Positions 8,559-19,800 are shown, counted from the stretch's first letter. The stretch is DNA of 64,000 nt from Actinomyces viscosus (GCF_900637975.1 NZ_LR134477.1:2356001-2420000); one strand, 5' to 3'. Notes: generated from the letters alone by a model not told the origin. Program-made: numbers and translations.

Positions 8559-10631
8559 ATGACGGACTCCGCTGCAGACAACGGCCCGGCCGGGCACCCC
8601 CCGGGCCGGCCAGTCCCTGAGGCCGCCTGCGCGCCGCTGTCGAGTCGGGTCGTGCTGCTGCCGCGGGTCAAGGAGCATGACCGGATCGCCTCGGCGCTGG
8701 AGAGTGCCGGGGCCCAGGTGCTGCGCGCGGCCGTGACGCGGACGGTTCCAGGGGATGCCGGGGCCCTGGAGGCGACCGCGCGGCAGATCGCGGCGGGTGA
8801 GGCCGCCTGGCTGGTGCTCACCTCAGCGCGCACGGTCGAGGCACTGGCACCGCACCTGCTCTCTCCGGCGCCCTCCTCGGTGCGTGTGGCGGTTGTCGGT
8901 CCGGCGACCGCGCGAGCCTGGACGGAGCTCAGCGGCGCCTCCCCCGACCTGGTGGCTCGGGGCTCGGCCACCGCTCTGCTGGGGGAACCCGTCCTCGCCG
9001 GTGGCCCGGGCGCGCCTCGGGATGCTGATCGGGGCACGGAGCCCGCCGGTACCCCACGCGCTGCGGCCACCACCCCGCGCGCCCCCGACGGCAGCGTTCC
9101 CGCCGCGCCCACGACCGGCCCGGAGCCTGCGCGGCGGGTGCTGCTGCCGGCCTCGGCCCTGGCCGACCCGGCACTGGCCGACGGCCTGCGCCGGGCGGGC
9201 TGGGAGGTCGAGCAGGTGGCCACCTACACAACTGTCACGGCCGGCGCCCGCGACCTGCCCGGGGACCTGATCCGCAGCTGGGGCGCGGGCGACGTGGACG
9301 TCGTCGTGCTCACCGCCCCCTCCACGGCGCGGGCCGTCCTGGAGCCGCTCGGGGCGCCCCCACCTGAGACCCGGCTCGTGGCCATCGGCGCCGCGACCGC
9401 GGCCGCCGCCGGCGACCTGGGCCTGCCGGTTGCTGCGACCGCCGCCTCCCCCACGCCCGAGGGTGTCCTGCGGGCCGTCATCGAGGCCGTTCAGACCCCA
9501 ACGCCCCCACATGATCCCGTCATGTCAACGACTCTCCGGACCACCCGGCTACGAGACGACCAACGACCCCAGGAGCACCTCATGACCGACGCCCTCCGAC
9601 CGGCCGCCGACTTCCTGTCCCGCCGCGCCATCCCGGCCCCGCAGGCCCCCACGATCCGACCCCGCCGCCTGCGCACCACCCCGGCAATGCGCCGACTGGC
9701 GCGCGAGCACACCGTGGACCCGGCCGCCCTCATCCTGCCGGTGTTCGTACGCGAGGACATTGACGCCCCCCACCCCGTGGAGGCGATGCCGGGCGTCGTC
9801 CAGCACACGTTGGACTCGCTGCGCCGCGAGGCCGCCGCCTGCGCCGAGGCCGGCATCGGCGCCATCGACCTGTTCGGCGTGCCGGCCGAGCGCGACGAGT
9901 CCGGCACCGCGGCCTGGGCCGAGGACGGCATCCTCAACCGCGGGATCGCGGCCGTGCGCGCGGAGGTCGGGGACGACGTCATCGTGTGCGCGGACACCTG
10001 CCTGGACGAGTTCACCAGCCACGGCCACTGCGGGCTGATCCGCCCGGGCGGCCCGCGCGCCGGCGAGGTCGACAACGACGCCACGCTGGCCGCCTACCAG
10101 GCGATGGCGGTGGCGCAGGCGGAGGCCGGGGCGCACATGGTCTCGCCGTCGGGGATGATGGACGGGCAGGTCGCCGCGATCCGCACCGCCCTGGACGCCA
10201 CCGGGCACGACGACGTCGCGATCCTGGCCTACTCCGCGAAGTACGCCTCGGCCTACTTCGGGCCGTTCCGGGAGGCCGTGGGCTCCACGCTCACCGGCGA
10301 CCGACGCGCCTACCAGCAGGATCCGGCCAACCGCCGCGAGGGTCTGCGCGAGGCGATGCTCGACGTCGAGCAGGGGGCGGACATCGTCATGGTCAAGCCG
10401 GCCGGCCCCTACCTGGACGTGCTGGCCGACGTCGCCGCCTCCTGCCCGGTGCCGGTGGCCGCCTACCAGGTCAGCGGCGAGTACGCGATGGTGGAGGCGG
10501 CCGCCCAGCGCGGGTGGGTCGACCGCGAGCGCGTCATCGCCGAGTCGGTGCTGGGGATCGTACGGGCGGGGGCGGACATGGTCCTGACCTACTGGGCCCG
10601 GGAGATCGCCGAGAACCCGGCGCTGCGCTGA
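8559..10631 (+). CDS. hemDB: Uroporphyrinogen-III synthase fused in frame to porphobilinogen synthase (HemD-HemB)
   Basis: One uninterrupted frame of about 690 codons. Residues 1-320 are HemD-like (VVLLPRVKEHDRIASAL at the start, WLVLTSARTVEAL, VVLTAPSTARAV, LVAIGAATAAAA), cyclising hydroxymethylbilane to uroporphyrinogen III. From about residue 350 the frame is a complete HemB. Between them is a 30-residue nonconserved linker holding an internal ATG (9582) with AGGAG six bases upstream, so the cell may make a fusion, a separate HemB, or both. HemD also carries an Ala/Pro-rich insert (about residues 150-190). The ATG at 8559 follows the hemC stop by 4 bp. Confidence 0.8.
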   Translation: MTDSAADNGPAGHPPGRPVPEAACAPLSSRVVLLPRVKEHDRIASALESAGAQVLRAAVTRTVPGDAGALEATARQIAAGEAAWLVLTSARTVEALAPHLLSPAPSSVRVAVVGPATARAWTELSGASPDLVARGSATALLGEPVLAGGPGAPRDADRGTEPAGTPRAAATTPRAPDGSVPAAPTTGPEPARRVLLPASALADPALADGLRRAGWEVEQVATYTTVTAGARDLPGDLIRSWGAGDVDVVVLTAPSTARAVLEPLGAPPPETRLVAIGAATAAAAGDLGLPVAATAASPTPEGVLRAVIEAVQTPTPPHDPVMSTTLRTTRLRDDQRPQEHLMTDALRPAADFLSRRAIPAPQAPTIRPRRLRTTPAMRRLAREHTVDPAALILPVFVREDIDAPHPVEAMPGVVQHTLDSLRREAAACAEAGIGAIDLFGVPAERDESGTAAWAEDGILNRGIAAVRAEVGDDVIVCADTCLDEFTSHGHCGLIRPGGPRAGEVDNDATLAAYQAMAVAQAEAGAHMVSPSGMMDGQVAAIRTALDATGHDDVAILAYSAKYASAYFGPFREAVGSTLTGDRRAYQQDPANRREGLREAMLDVEQGADIVMVKPAGPYLDVLADVAASCPVPVAAYQVSGEYAMVEAAAQRGWVDRERVIAESVLGIVRAGADMVLTYWAREIAENPALR
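9582..10631 (+). CDS. hemB: Porphobilinogen synthase (5-aminolevulinate dehydratase), alternative internal start
   Basis: Condenses two 5-aminolevulinates to porphobilinogen. The sequence is a normal-length HemB (349 aa) if begun at ATG 9582, which has AGGAG at 9571-9575. Both active-site lysines are visible: YSAKYASAYFGPFR and MVKPAGPYLDV. The metal-site segment is CADTCLDEFTSHGHCG: two of the three zinc-site positions are Cys and the middle one is Asp, a variant often seen in actinobacteria. No stop separates it from hemD upstream, so it is also the C-terminal half of a possible fusion. The well-placed ribosome site makes independent translation likely. Confidence 0.85.
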   Translation: MTDALRPAADFLSRRAIPAPQAPTIRPRRLRTTPAMRRLAREHTVDPAALILPVFVREDIDAPHPVEAMPGVVQHTLDSLRREAAACAEAGIGAIDLFGVPAERDESGTAAWAEDGILNRGIAAVRAEVGDDVIVCADTCLDEFTSHGHCGLIRPGGPRAGEVDNDATLAAYQAMAVAQAEAGAHMVSPSGMMDGQVAAIRTALDATGHDDVAILAYSAKYASAYFGPFREAVGSTLTGDRRAYQQDPANRREGLREAMLDVEQGADIVMVKPAGPYLDVLADVAASCPVPVAAYQVSGEYAMVEAAAQRGWVDRERVIAESVLGIVRAGADMVLTYWAREIAENPALR

Positions 10632-10691
10632 GCGGGCCGTCTCGAGAGGGCCTGCCGGGCGGGTGCGGAGCCGGGCTCCGGCGATGGGCCG

Positions 10692-11462
10692 TCACCCGTT
10701 GATCATGCGCAGGATGCCCTCGGCAACGGCCTTCTGGGCGGCCTCGGTGAACCCGTGCCCCTGCCCGTCCAGCGTGGTCAGGGTGGCGTTGGGGAAGGTC
10801 GTTGAGGCCCGCCGCGAGTAGGAGATCGGCACGATGTCGTCCTCCGTCCCGTGGAAGATGACGACCTGCCCGGTGAAGGTCATGTGGTCGTCGATGGTGA
10901 CGTCGTAGACGTCCTCGAAGTACCTGCGCCCCACGGTCAGGCCCATGAGGTTGGCGGTGTCGGTGATGTCCGCCCTGGTGGGGAAGCGCTCGTGGGCGTC
11001 GTCGAGCAGGGAGAAGGCCGGGTAGATCAGCGCGATGCCGGGTACGCCGGCGGGGTTGTCCTCGGCCACGAGCGTGGTGACGACGCCGCCCTGGCTGGCT
11101 CCGACGAGGTAGATGCGGCCGGGGTCGATGTAGTCGAGGCCCCGCACCAGAGTGAGCGCGTCGCGGAGGTTCTGCACCTCGGTCATGACCGACATGTCCG
11201 TCATGCTGCCTTCGCTCCGTCCGGGTTGGTAGCCGCTGCCTCCGGCGAAGTCGAAGCTGTAGACGACCACGCCGTGCTGGGCCAGCAGCTCCTGCGTGTG
11301 AGGACTCTGGGTGTGGTTGCCGCCGAAGCCGTGGCTCACGATGACCACCGGCGCGGGGCCTTGGACGTCGGGGCGCTTGACCTCGCCGTAGATGCGGTTT
11401 CCGGTGCTGTCAAAGCCCAGCTGCTCGATGGTGACGGTGTAGGTCTGCGGTTGCGTTCCCAT
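10692..11462 (-). CDS. Alpha/beta hydrolase (dienelactone-hydrolase/peptidase-like)
   Basis: A serine hydrolase of the alpha/beta fold, substrate unknown. Visible are the oxyanion segment VIVSHGFGGN, the nucleophile elbow YLVGASQGG, a late Asp in FHGTEDDIVP and the terminal His in GQGHGFTEAA, making a complete Ser-Asp-His triad. No signal peptide from the chosen start. I use ATG 11462 (256 aa) because AGGAAACC precedes it at good spacing and the sequence further upstream, to 11648, is low in conserved residues. It sits convergent to hemB and divergent from hemL, so it is probably not part of heme synthesis. Confidence 0.82.
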   Translation of the reverse strand: MGTQPQTYTVTIEQLGFDSTGNRIYGEVKRPDVQGPAPVVIVSHGFGGNHTQSPHTQELLAQHGVVVYSFDFAGGSGYQPGRSEGSMTDMSVMTEVQNLRDALTLVRGLDYIDPGRIYLVGASQGGVVTTLVAEDNPAGVPGIALIYPAFSLLDDAHERFPTRADITDTANLMGLTVGRRYFEDVYDVTIDDHMTFTGQVVIFHGTEDDIVPISYSRRASTTFPNATLTTLDGQGHGFTEAAQKAVAEGILRMING

Positions 11463-11610
11463 GTGGTTTCCTATGCGAGTTCCCACGGACTGTGTGACTC
11501 CCGGAGAGGCGGGGCCGGACCCGCTGGGGGCGGCGCTGGTCCTCGCCATGAAGGTACTGCCGCTTGCCGTCGAGTCGGAACTCGCACCGCCGAGCGGCAC
11601 CAAGCCGCCA

Positions 11611-11735
11611 AAGTGTCCACGGTGGCGACTTTTCGACGCCCACCTCATTCAGTATCCAGAAGTAACCAGTCTCTGAACTGCGATGTTGCCGGGAAGCACC
11701 GGTTTCCGCCGTCTAAAAGTCGCCAGAACGGACAC
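11611..11735. promoter_or_regulatory. Paired 23-bp imperfect inverted repeats between hydrolase and hemL
   Basis: AAGTGTCC..TGGCGACTTTT (11611-11633) recurs inverted at 11713-11735 with about four mismatches in 23 bases; 79 bp of AT-richer sequence lies between the arms. They sit in the divergent region of the hydrolase and hemL. Two well-separated copies of the same site in opposite orientation suggest binding sites for one regulator, or a remnant of a small element with terminal repeats. Confidence 0.5.
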
Positions 11736-11853
11736 TTTTCGCCTTCGCCGGCCATCCCAACCGGTGAACGCCGAGTTCAACGCCGCGGCGGACGGCCTCG
11801 GTCGGGTAGGTTGAGAGCAGCCCTGACCAGCACCTTCACCCGCAGGACCGACC

Positions 11854-13386
11854 GTGACTCAGCAGCCGCCGCCCGCAGACCGCCCCGCCAGCGCCTCCAC
11901 CAACACGCCCACCACCCCCACCAACACCTCCACCAACACGGCCCTGTTCGAGGCGGCCCGCTCCGTCATTCCCGGCGGCGTCGACTCCCCCGTGCGCGCC
12001 TTCGGCTCGGTGGGCGGCACGCCGCGGTTCATCGCTTCGGCGAGCGGCGCTCACGTCACCGACGCCGAGGGCCGCCACTACGTGGACCTCGTGGGCTCGT
12101 GGGGCCCGGCGCTCCTGGGGCACGCCCACCCCGAGGTGGTCGCCGCGGTGCAGGACGCCGCCGCCCGCGGCCTGTCCTTCGGCGCGCCCACCGCCACCGA
12201 GACGCTCCTGGCCGAGGAGGTCCGCCGTCGGGTCCCGGCCGCGCAGAAGGTCCGCTTCGTGTCCACCGGCACCGAGGCGACGATGACCGCGGTGCGCCTG
12301 GCGCGCGGCGCCACCGGCCGCGACCTGGTGGTGAAGTTCGCCGGCTGCTACCACGGGCACAGCGACGGACTGCTCGCGTCGGCCGGCTCAGGCCTGGCCA
12401 CCGGCGGCCTGCCCGGCAGTGCGGGCGTGCCCGCGGCCGTGGCCGCCCGGACGATCGTCCTGCCCTACAACGACGTCGCCGCCCTGGAGGCCTGCTTCGC
12501 CGAGCGCGGCCCGGAGATCGCCGCCGTCATCACCGAGGGTGCCCCGGCCAACATGGGGATCGTCCCGCCGGCGCCCGGCTTCAACGCTGCGATCCGACGC
12601 GTGAGCGCCGAGCACGGGGCGCTCATGATCCTCGACGAGGTCCTCACGGGCTTCCGCGTGGGACCGGCCGGCTGGTGGGGCCTGGAGGCCGTCGACGGCT
12701 GGGCCTCGGACCTGCCGGCCTTCGCCGCCAAGACCGCCGACGCCGACTCCGGCACCGTTTCCGGCCCCGCCGGGGCCACTGGCGTCGCCGCGGCCCCCTC
12801 CTGGCCGGGCGCCGACTGGCGCGAGCGCGCCGCCTGGGTGCCGGACCTGGTGACCTTCGGCAAGGTAGTGGGCGGCGGGATGCCGCTGGCCGCCGTCGGC
12901 GGTCGCGCGGAGGTCATGGACCTGCTGGCGCCGGGCGGCCCCGTCTACCAGGCGGGCACGCTCTCGGGGAACCCGCTGGCCACGGCGGCCGGCCTGGCCA
13001 CGCTCCAGCTGGCCGACGACGCCGTCTACGCCTCAGTGGCCGAGCGCGCCCAGGTCATCGGCGAGGTGGTCTCGCAGGCCCTGACCGAGCAGGGGGTTGC
13101 CCACCGCGTGCAGCGGGCGGGTTCCCTGTTCTCGATCATGTTCGGCCGGCGGGCGGCGCAGCTCGGCGTGAGCGACTACGCGGCGGCCAGGGCTCAGGAG
13201 GCCTGGCGCTACGGCCCCTTCTTCCACGCCTTCCTCGAGGCCGGGGTGAGCCTGCCGCCGTCGGTGTTCGAGGCCTGGTTCGTCTCGGCGGCGCACGGCG
13301 AGGCGGAGCTGGAGGCCATCGCCGCAGCCGCCCCGGCCGCGGCCCGCGCAGCCGCCCGAGCGGAGGCCCCGGCTCAGCAGCACTGA
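11854..13386 (+). CDS. hemL: Glutamate-1-semialdehyde 2,1-aminomutase
   Basis: PLP enzyme converting glutamate-1-semialdehyde (made by HemA at 1795) to 5-aminolevulinate, the substrate of HemB. Typical sequence is seen throughout: [64 protein letters not shown], and the PLP lysine Lys337 in [12 protein letters not shown]. The start is a GTG preceded by CAGGA. Length 510 aa against about 430 usual: an N-terminal Thr/Asn/Pro-rich leader of 25 residues, and an insert of about 50 residues between the Asp-containing ILDEV strand and the PLP lysine. Monocistronic, about 1.2 kb from the rest of the cluster. Confidence 0.95.
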   Translation: MTQQPPPADRPASASTNTPTTPTNTSTNTALFEAARSVIPGGVDSPVRAFGSVGGTPRFIASASGAHVTDAEGRHYVDLVGSWGPALLGHAHPEVVAAVQDAAARGLSFGAPTATETLLAEEVRRRVPAAQKVRFVSTGTEATMTAVRLARGATGRDLVVKFAGCYHGHSDGLLASAGSGLATGGLPGSAGVPAAVAARTIVLPYNDVAALEACFAERGPEIAAVITEGAPANMGIVPPAPGFNAAIRRVSAEHGALMILDEVLTGFRVGPAGWWGLEAVDGWASDLPAFAAKTADADSGTVSGPAGATGVAAAPSWPGADWRERAAWVPDLVTFGKVVGGGMPLAAVGGRAEVMDLLAPGGPVYQAGTLSGNPLATAAGLATLQLADDAVYASVAERAQVIGEVVSQALTEQGVAHRVQRAGSLFSIMFGRRAAQLGVSDYAAARAQEAWRYGPFFHAFLEAGVSLPPSVFEAWFVSAAHGEAELEAIAAAAPAAARAAARAEAPAQQH

Positions 13387-13430
13387 GGCCACTTAGCGGC
13401 TCAGGTCCGTCGTCGGCGACCAGAGCCACC

Positions 13431-13555
13431 CGCACTGCACGTGCCTCGGGTCCTACTGGCCGGGGGTTGACCGCACTCCACGGGATCACGGCCCTCGTGG
13501 AGTGCCCCCGTGTCCCGGGCAGTGGAGCCCAACCCTCGTGCAGTACGTCGCCTCA
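13431..13555. repeat. Dispersed intergenic repeat family B, copy 1
   Basis: Contains the core ACTGGCCGGGGGTTGACCGC at about 13454-13473, flanked by GCACTGCACG on one side and CGTGGAGTGC on the other, forming partly self-complementary arms. The same core recurs at 32696-32890 and 51005-51080. This copy fills most of the convergent space between hemL and the macrodomain gene, where it could act as a bidirectional terminator. A second module with CGTGCAGTAC follows, matching copy 2. Confidence 0.7.
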
Positions 13556-13630
13556 GGCGTGCCGGGGCACGCCAAGCCTTCGCAGACAGTCACGTCCGGT
13601 CGTCGCCGACGGCGTCCGGCCGCAGTCCCC

Positions 13631-14572
13631 TTACGGCCGCCAGGGCGGCGGGGCGAGGGCGGCCTCATAGGCGGCGACGTCGACGTCGGCGTTGAGGCTG
13701 ATGACGATGCGCAGCCGGGAGTCGGGGTGGGCCGCCAGCCAGCGGCCGATCGTCTCCAGGGTCACCAGGGCTGCCTGTCGCTTGGGGTAGCCGAAGACGC
13801 CCGTGGACAGCGAGCACAGGCCGACGCTGCTCAGGCCCGCGGCGTGCGCGACGTTGAGGACGCTCGTGTAGCACGAGGACAGCAGGCGCCGGTCGTGCAG
13901 GGTGGGCTTGCGGCCGTCCTCGATGATGGGGCCCACCGAGTGGATGACGTGCTGGGCGGGCAGGTGGTAGCCGCCGGTGAAGACGGCCCGGCCGGCGGGC
14001 TCCCCGCCCTGGCGGCGGGTGGGGTCGAAGGTCTCCGCCCAGGTCATGTAGCGGGCGCACTCAGCGCGCAGGGCCGGGCCGGCGACGGCGTGGATGATGT
14101 TGTCGATGCAGCGGTGCCCGGGCGCGAAGCAGCCGAGCATCCCGGAGTTGGCGGCGTTGAGGACGGCGCCGGCGCGCAGGCGGGTGAGGTCGCCGCGCCA
14201 GAAGGCCACGTTGCGCCCCAGCAGCCCGGGCACGTGGTCGGTGATCGCCAGGGGCGGGATCTCGGTGGCGTCGACCATGCCGCGCTCGGCGGCCTCGGCC
14301 TCCAGGAGGGTGTCGAGGTCGGCGGCGATATCCTCGGGCAGGGGCGCCGGGGGCCGGGCGGTGAGGAGGAAGTCGAGCATGGTGCGCAGCTCGTCGGGGT
14401 CGGTGGGGACCGTCGAGTCGATCCAGTCCGTGGCCCCCTCGGGGTCGGAGCGCAGGAAGGCGTAGACCAGGTGGCGCACCAGCGCGTCGCGGCCCGAGGC
14501 GCCGACGGGTACCGCCCATCGGGCTCTGACAGCGTGACTGACGTGGGACTCCAACTTCACGCGGGCCATCAT
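13631..14572 (-). CDS. Zinc-dependent macrodomain protein-ADP-ribose hydrolase
   Basis: Removes ADP-ribose from modified proteins. The C-terminal two thirds is a macrodomain: VLNAANSGMLGCF, the Zn-macro signature APGHRCIDNIIH with Cys/His/Cys metal ligands (residues about 145-160), and CSLSTGVFGYPKRQAA. The N-terminal 120 residues are the helical extension normal for this family. In Gram-positive bacteria Zn-macro genes often pair with a SirTM ADP-ribosyltransferase and lipoylation genes; none is seen here. The start is one of two adjacent ATGs (14572 or 14569) with a TATGAT-like box just upstream, so the message may be nearly leaderless. Confidence 0.9.
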   Translation of the reverse strand: MMARVKLESHVSHAVRARWAVPVGASGRDALVRHLVYAFLRSDPEGATDWIDSTVPTDPDELRTMLDFLLTARPPAPLPEDIAADLDTLLEAEAAERGMVDATEIPPLAITDHVPGLLGRNVAFWRGDLTRLRAGAVLNAANSGMLGCFAPGHRCIDNIIHAVAGPALRAECARYMTWAETFDPTRRQGGEPAGRAVFTGGYHLPAQHVIHSVGPIIEDGRKPTLHDRRLLSSCYTSVLNVAHAAGLSSVGLCSLSTGVFGYPKRQAALVTLETIGRWLAAHPDSRLRIVISLNADVDVAAYEAALAPPPWRP

Positions 14573-14629
14573 AGGATATCAAAACGTAATGTTCTGCCCT
14601 TGACTGGGCGAGCCGGGTAACAGACGACG

Positions 14630-14664
14630 ACGTCGCCCGGAAACGGCGGGTTTCCGGGCGACGT
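14630..14664. terminator. Perfect 15-bp hairpin downstream of trxA
   Basis: ACGTCGCCCGGAAAC at 14630-14644 pairs perfectly with its complement at 14650-14664 across a 5-base loop. It lies 58 bp beyond the thioredoxin stop and ahead of the macrodomain gene, both on the minus strand. No strong U-run follows, which is common in high-GC terminators. Confidence 0.75.
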
Positions 14665-14722
14665 CGGACACCTGGAGGAGCCAGGAGAGACTCAGCGCGC
14701 TGAGGCGGAGGCGTAAGGCGGG

Positions 14723-15100
14723 TCAGGCCTGAGCGCCGGCGGCCTCCTCCTCGGCGATCCTGGCCTTGAGGGCGTCCATGTCGAGCTCGCGCACCTGCGT
14801 GATGAGCGAATCGAGCGCGGGGGCGGGCAGGGCTCCGGCCTCGCGGTAGACGAGCACATTGTCCCGGAAGACCATAAGCGTGGGGATCGAGGAGATGCCC
14901 AGTGCCCCGGCGAGGTCCTGCTCGGCCTCGGTGTCGACCTTGGCGAAGGTGATGTCCGGGTTGGCCTCGGAGGCCTTCTCGTAGATGGGGCCGAAGCGCA
15001 TGCACGGACCGCACCAGGAGGCCCAGAAGTCGACGAGCGTGATGCCCTCGCCGTGGATGGTGTCCTTGAACTCGGGGCCGGTGATGCTCTTGGTGGCCAT
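14723..15100 (-). CDS. trxA: Thioredoxin
   Basis: Cytosolic dithiol-disulfide reductant. The active site is WASWCGPC at about residues 28-35, followed by KVDTEAEQDLAGALGISS and the conserved cis-proline in SSIPTLMVF. The chosen ATG (15100) has AAAGGAACG 4-8 bp upstream and gives 125 aa; an in-frame ATG 15 bp earlier is less well placed. The C-terminus carries a short Glu/Ala-rich helix beyond the normal fold. A strong hairpin at 14630 lies downstream, so it is probably monocistronic. Confidence 0.95.
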   Translation of the reverse strand: MATKSITGPEFKDTIHGEGITLVDFWASWCGPCMRFGPIYEKASEANPDITFAKVDTEAEQDLAGALGISSIPTLMVFRDNVLVYREAGALPAPALDSLITQVRELDMDALKARIAEEEAAGAQA

Positions 15101-15582
15101 GAGCGTTCCTTTCAAGACTGCGGATACTGATCGGTTCCACTGCGGCCAACACGACCGGGGTCCACCCTATTCCTGGGGCCGGCCTCACTCCTGCATCGAC
15201 GATGAGGACATCCCAGGCAAGCGGATTCAGTTCCTGTCCTCGCCGGCGCATGACATCCCTAGGGTGTTTAGCGCACAGGACAGGCTCTTTACATCACCCC
15301 AACCCGGCCTCTGCCACTCTTAGACGCGTGCCGCAGGAGCATTCACAGTCAGTGACATCATCAGTGACATCATCATCGGCGACCGGGCGGTCGAGCAGGT
15401 CTTACCAGTACCCGGCCACGGACGCCATGAGCGAGCCACCGGTCTCGACGTCGCCCGCACGCTCGTGCAGAGATGCCGACCAGGTCGTGTCCTGGAGAAC
15501 TGGTACTCCGACACCGACCACGACCTCATACACCTAGATACACCTAGCTGACGCGCACGCTCCACTACAACGAAAAGGAAGC
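15101..15582. other. Intergenic 482 bp; possible decayed coding remnant
   Basis: Holds the trxA promoter and the leader of the protease gene. A plus-strand frame ending at about 15550 reads protein-like near its end (VLENWYSDTDHDLIHLD) but has no start codon with a ribosome site and is only about 75 codons from its upstream stop. A tandem GTGACATCATCA-like duplication lies at about 15351-15375. I cannot assign a gene; it may be the end of a truncated one. Confidence 0.3.
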
Positions 15583-16506
15583 ATGATGCATTCATCCCGT
15601 ATTCTGACCACCGCCGCCCTTCTGGGGCTGCTGGCCCTCGTCCCGGCCACCGGCGCGCAAGCCCTCAAGAGCCCGCACCTGGCTCCGGACAACGCCGAGG
15701 CCGCCACCGTCGTCTCGGAGAAGATCACTGACCAAGGCCAGTTCGGCGACTGCACCGGCACAGCCATCGCCCCGCAGTGGGTGCTCACCGCCCGTCACTG
15801 CATCGAGGGCGCGGAGGGAGCGAAGGCCTCGGGGGCCGTACGCGTGGGGAACGGCGACAACACCCGCGAGATCCCCATCGACCGTTGGGAGGTGGCTCCC
15901 GGAGGGGACATCGCTCTCATCCACACGGCCCAGAGCATGAAGCTGTCCCGATACACCGAAGTCGACGACGAGCTACGCTACTCCGGCGAGGCGACGGCCT
16001 ACGGCTGGTCCGCATCCGGCAGCGGTAAGGGCAAGCAGCTGCCCATGGCCAAGGCGATCATCACCGGCAAGAGCGAGTACAACCTCTACGAGGGCGCGGC
16101 GGGTGTCACGACCCAGCTGGAGGAGGGCGCGGCGATCCAGAGCGGCGACTCCGGCGGCCCCCTGTTCCACAACGGCAAGGTCACCGCCGTCGTCACGGCC
16201 AGCATCAACCCGGTGGCCGACGGGGCTAACGAGAGCAACCCCCAGGAGGAGACACCACAGCAGGAGGATGCGACGGAGGCGACGTCGTGGACGGCGAAGA
16301 CCCGTGACGCCGTCTACAGCCCTGTGGCCGACCAGAAGGGCTGGATCGACAAGACCATCGCTGGGCAGAGCACCGACTCCTCCGCCCAGGCCTCCTCAGC
16401 GATCAACCCGTCCCCGTTCATCGCAGGCGCCGCCGTCGTCGTCCTGGGCGGTGCGGCAGTGACAGCTTGGGTCCTGCACCGCGGTCGGCGCAGGAGCGGA
16501 GAGTGA
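15583..16506 (+). CDS. Membrane-anchored trypsin-like serine protease
   Basis: Secreted S1-family protease. The N-terminus is a signal peptide (LLGLLALVPATGAQA). The catalytic triad is complete: His in VLTARHC, Asp in GGDIALIH, Ser in QSGDSGGPL. A C-terminal hydrophobic segment (FIAGAAVVVLGGAAVTAWVL) followed by HRGRRRSGE would hold it in the membrane with the protease domain outside. A Gln/Glu-rich insert follows the serine strand. AAAAGGAAG precedes two adjacent ATGs (15583, 15586). Substrate unknown; surface processing is an inference from topology. Confidence 0.88.
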   Translation: MMHSSRILTTAALLGLLALVPATGAQALKSPHLAPDNAEAATVVSEKITDQGQFGDCTGTAIAPQWVLTARHCIEGAEGAKASGAVRVGNGDNTREIPIDRWEVAPGGDIALIHTAQSMKLSRYTEVDDELRYSGEATAYGWSASGSGKGKQLPMAKAIITGKSEYNLYEGAAGVTTQLEEGAAIQSGDSGGPLFHNGKVTAVVTASINPVADGANESNPQEETPQQEDATEATSWTAKTRDAVYSPVADQKGWIDKTIAGQSTDSSAQASSAINPSPFIAGAAVVVLGGAAVTAWVLHRGRRRSGE

Positions 16507-16656
16507 GACCAGTCATCTATTGAGCATCATCGAGAACGCCCCGCTGCAGGCGGGCCCGGCCTGCATGCGACGGGAGTGCCCGGCGTGTCGAGCGGTAGTA
16601 GGCCTGCTGTGTCTTCCGCCTGTGGGGACATTCGGCGCTTACGGGCGCGTCCTTCT

Positions 16657-16725
16657 GCGGTCGGGGGCATTTTGCGCGTACGGGTACAGGAATTCTGTCG
16701 GGCTACGCGAGAGATGCCCGGCTCG
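16657..16725. repeat. Palindromic repeat family A, copy 1 (degenerate left arm)
   Basis: The right arm GGCTACGCGAGAGATGCCCG (16701 on) continues to GCTCG at 16725 and matches the arms of the copies at 23654 and 25654; the left arm is imperfect. It lies between the convergent protease and asd genes, a position suited to a bidirectional terminator. Confidence 0.65.
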
Positions 16726-16759
16726 GCGGGGAACGAGTAAAGGGGAGGGAGAGACCGGC

Positions 16760-19426
<2,667 letters not shown>

Positions 19427-19646
19427 TCAGTCAGTCCTGCTGTCAACTGCCGCGCAGCACAGCGGGCGACCCCGCAGGGGCTTCCGAGGTGTGAAGCCGA
19501 CGCCGCGCGGCGCCCACGACGGCGTGGCTGGGACAAGCATACGGTGCACTGTGTTGCCGACATATCACGCGCCCCGAGATCACAGTGGCAGCGGGTCACG
19601 CGAGAGGCCGAGAGAGACACAGACCTGAGGATCGGCCATCCACTCT

Positions 19647-19800
19647 CATCTACTCTAAACTTTTTAGAGTAGCTACCCAAGGGTGCGGAACGTTGAAATC
19701 ACGGGGAAATCCACGCCTAGAGCGACACTACTGTCAACCTACTCGAACGCTACTTGAACACCACTCGAAACCCTCCCGCAGGCCTCACCGCACACCCCTC
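19647..19800. repeat. Left long direct repeat (154 bp) of the AlbA_2 element
   Basis: Nearly identical to 21335-21489: both begin CATCTACTCTAAACTTTTTA and run through GTTGAAATCACGGGGAAATC to CGCACACCCCTC, with about ten substitutions and one length change. The two copies bracket a single regulator gene. The first 23 bp form a palindrome. No transposase or integrase is present. Confidence 0.9.
19650..19672. promoter_or_regulatory. Palindrome copy 1 (putative operator)
   Basis: CTACTCTAAA, three bases, TTTAGAGTAG: perfect 10-bp arms. The same site occurs at 19832-19854 and 21338-21360. Probable binding site of the adjacent regulator. Confidence 0.75.

Noticed and set aside
10851..13670. Very long plus-strand open frame (939 codons) across hydrolase, spacer and hemL
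   Set aside because: It is antisense to the hydrolase and out of frame with hemL; composition is typical of the shadow frames seen in high-GC DNA, with no domain motifs.
15202..15537. 111-codon plus-strand frame upstream of the protease
   Set aside because: Serine/threonine-rich without homology signals or ribosome site; another frame there looks slightly more protein-like but lacks a start.
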